Made by a program: the position numbers and the translations under genes. 64,000 bases of DNA, from positions 1,426,001 through 1,490,000 of the forward strand of contig CBDCEQ010000003.1 of NCBI GenBank assembly GCA_965215925.1. The letters are read 5' to 3'. Positions 62,525 through 64,000 of this stretch are shown piece after piece. The notes below the pieces were generated by a model, which worked only from the letters and a program-made list of their open reading frames with translations, did no database searches and had not been told where the DNA came from. Within the stretch, counting starts at the first letter, position 1. The number at the start of each line of letters is the position of its first letter. This DNA is from JAAXGI01 sp965215925 (lineage in GTDB: Bacteria; Gemmatimonadota; Gemmatimonadetes; Longimicrobiales; Gaopeijiaceae).

Positions 62525-63349
62525 ATGAGTGACCAAGCCCCAGGTCTCTGGAGGAACTCACCGCCGCCGGCGTACGACGCCGCAGCGCTCGAGTATAGAG
62601 AAGCCTCAGAACGGTTTTGGGGGTTCCTCTCTCTCCGTACAGTCGATCAGATGGAGCTGCATCGGGGTGGCCGCGTACTCGATGTAGCATGTGGACCCGG
62701 GGCGTCGACCGTGGCCGCCGCGAAATCCGTCGGCTCGGAGGGTCGGGTGATCGCCCTCGATAGCTCTGATCAGATGCTACGCATGGCGAGCGAGCGAGCG
62801 GCGACGAACGGGCTCGAGAACGTGGAAGTCCGTCTTGGAGACATGGCACAGCTGGACTTTTCCCCGGAGAATTTCGACGCGGTCATTTCCGTTCTCGGGG
62901 CTTTCTTCGTCCCAGACATGCCGGCCCTGGTCGCCACTCTTTGGCGAATCCTGAAACCGGGCGGTCAGCTCGCGATCACAACCCTAGGAGAGGGCGCATT
63001 CCAGCCTGCGCTCGGCCTTTGGAAGGAAGCCGTACGTGCCGAGAAACCCGGGACTTCGCTGACCTTCTCCTGGGAGCGCACCGAGGATCCCGACGCGGTG
63101 CGAGGCCTCCTCGCGAGTGGAGGGGTGACAGCCTCCGCCGTCAAACTGGAGCCGAGAGAAGTGCCCATCCCAACCCCGGATGACTGGTGGCTGGCCGTGA
63201 TGGGGAGTGGTATGCGGCGGACCATGCTGGAGATGGACGATGAAACCGCCAGCCGTGTCCGGTCTCGCTGCAATCAGCAGCTAGCGGAAGCGCGCGTGAC
63301 GACGATACAAATGCCGGGGATTTACGCGCTCGCGTCGAAGCCTGACTAG
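62525..63349 (+). CDS. SAM-dependent class I methyltransferase
   Basis: A protein of about 274 residues with motif I GRVLDVACGPGASTVAAA, motif II VIALDSSDQML, VRLGDMAQLDF and WRILKPGGQLAI, the methyltransferase core. Substrate is not apparent. ATG at 62525 leaves the usual short N-terminus; an earlier in-frame ATG is at 62501. It is convergent with the ABC ATPase gene. Confidence 0.88.
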   Translation: MSDQAPGLWRNSPPPAYDAAALEYREASERFWGFLSLRTVDQMELHRGGRVLDVACGPGASTVAAAKSVGSEGRVIALDSSDQMLRMASERAATNGLENVEVRLGDMAQLDFSPENFDAVISVLGAFFVPDMPALVATLWRILKPGGQLAITTLGEGAFQPALGLWKEAVRAEKPGTSLTFSWERTEDPDAVRGLLASGGVTASAVKLEPREVPIPTPDDWWLAVMGSGMRRTMLEMDDETASRVRSRCNQQLAEARVTTIQMPGIYALASKPD

Positions 63350-63364
63350 GTCTCGCCCATCGGT

Positions 63365-64000
63365 CTAGATCTCGCTCTTTCGGATGCACGCTGCCAAGTG
63401 CTCACGTCCGATGTCCTCGCCCGAGGCTCCGACCGGCTCGAGGACAGGAAGGGTCGCACTGCACTCGGGAATCGCGAAGGAACAACGGGGGTGGAACGGG
63501 CATCCCGGAGGGGGAGACACGGGGCTCGGCGCCTCTCCCTCGAGGGGTACCGCCTCGTGTCTCGCGCGAGGATCAGGAACTGGAATAGCCTCGATGAGGG
63601 CGCGCGTATACGGGTGAGCGGGACGGTCGAAGATTGTGTCGGCCGGCCCCGTCTCGACGATCCTTCCCAAATACATGATCGCGATCGTGTCGCTGATATG
63701 CTCCACGACGGACAGGTCATGGCTGATGAAGACATACGTAAGATTTCGCTCTCGTTGCAGGCGGACCATCAGGTTCAGGACCTGGCTTTGCACCGATACG
63801 TCCAACGCTGAGACAGGCTCGTCGGCGATTACGAGCTTGGGCTCAAGCGTGAGCGCCCGAGCGAGCCCAACCCTCTGCCGTTGACCTCCCGAGAATTCGT
63901 GGGGGTAGCGCCCCAACGTGTCCTCAGCCAAACCCACGATTTCGAGTAGCTCGCGCACCGCCTCCATCTGCTCGGCTTTCGTTCCCACGCGGTGCACGAG
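63365..64000 (-). CDS. Oligopeptide/dipeptide ABC transporter ATP-binding protein, C-terminal part
   Basis: About 212 residues visible: signature YPHEFSGGQRQRVGLARAL, Walker B LVIADEPVSALDVSVQ, H-loop FISHDLSVVEHISD and the OppD/DppF-type C-terminal zone AHPYTRALIEAIPVPDP with CPFHPRC. The N-terminal Walker A lies outside the window. It energises import of peptides or related solutes. Confidence 0.93.
   Translation of the reverse strand, partial: LVHRVGTKAEQMEAVRELLEIVGLAEDTLGRYPHEFSGGQRQRVGLARALTLEPKLVIADEPVSALDVSVQSQVLNLMVRLQRERNLTYVFISHDLSVVEHISDTIAIMYLGRIVETGPADTIFDRPAHPYTRALIEAIPVPDPRARHEAVPLEGEAPSPVSPPPGCPFHPRCSFAIPECSATLPVLEPVGASGEDIGREHLAACIRKSEI

Noticed and set aside
1..64000. CRISPR arrays, tRNA and rRNA genes
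   Set aside because: No regularly spaced direct repeats and no tRNA-like or rRNA-like sequence were noticed by eye; a tRNAscan or Infernal run would be decisive.

Overview
The window is GC-rich bacterial chromosome with densely packed genes, many joined by ATGA or GTGA overlaps. Type IV pilus genes with PilM/PilN, two NtrC-type two-component systems, M28 peptidases, an AGCS symporter, AddAB-like nucleases and carrier-protein-based sulfur assimilation together suggest a Gram-negative environmental bacterium, possibly Gemmatimonadota. This placement is an inference from gene content, not a measured result.

Layout. Positions 1-17700, mostly minus strand: type IV pilus region. It holds pilM/pilN, two four-gene minor-pilin modules (FimT/PilV/PilW/PilX order, twice), a sensor kinase/NtrC pair, two pilins, a glycosyltransferase, PilR, a frameshifted PilS and a LysM protein. 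Two sigma-54 promoter matches (upstream of the major pilin and of the second minor-pilin module) fit control by the two sigma-54 activators. An IS256-family element (3461-4892) sits in one PilW-like gene. Positions 17870-33350: housekeeping and transport genes (Mn/Fe superoxide dismutase, amino acid symporter, fatty-acid desaturase, infA, phosphatidylserine decarboxylase, metal-binding domain protein, a broken M28 peptidase, AddA/AddB-like proteins, a nucleotide-transporter-like protein). Positions 33580-37930: a decaying GNAT / polysaccharide deacetylase / acyl carrier protein / FkbH-like cluster, with a 70-bp duplication around scrambled IS256 fragments. Positions 38020-47380: sulfate reduction and sulfur transfer (threonine synthase-like protein, MoaD/CysO-like carrier with a masked GG terminus, JAMM protease, ferredoxin, CbiX/DR2241 chelatase, CysH, siroheme sulfite reductase, MoeB-rhodanese). 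Positions 47850-56100: a frameshifted polysaccharide-export gene, then a lasso-peptide cluster. Positions 56280-64000: a regulator, a dehydrogenase, a TolB-like/M28 pair, a frameshifted esterase, a His-rich secreted protein, a methyltransferase and part of an oligopeptide ABC ATPase.

The most interesting locus is the lasso-peptide cluster at 49020-56103. It has a cyclase whose N-terminus is a degenerate response-regulator receiver domain, a precursor with an exact lasso leader motif and a C-terminal Ser, a PqqD-like B1 protein, a B2 leader peptidase, an HPr-kinase-like enzyme and, on the opposite strand, a nucleotidyltransferase-like protein. B2 is interrupted by an IS1182-like element with a CTAG duplication. 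Removing the element restores the reading frame exactly, but an in-frame TAG remains near the 3' end. No exporter is visible nearby.

Broken genes recur across the window: two IS insertions, at least five indel-type frameshifts or deletions, and two in-frame stops. They may be real gene decay, base-level assembly error, or both; reads are needed to decide.
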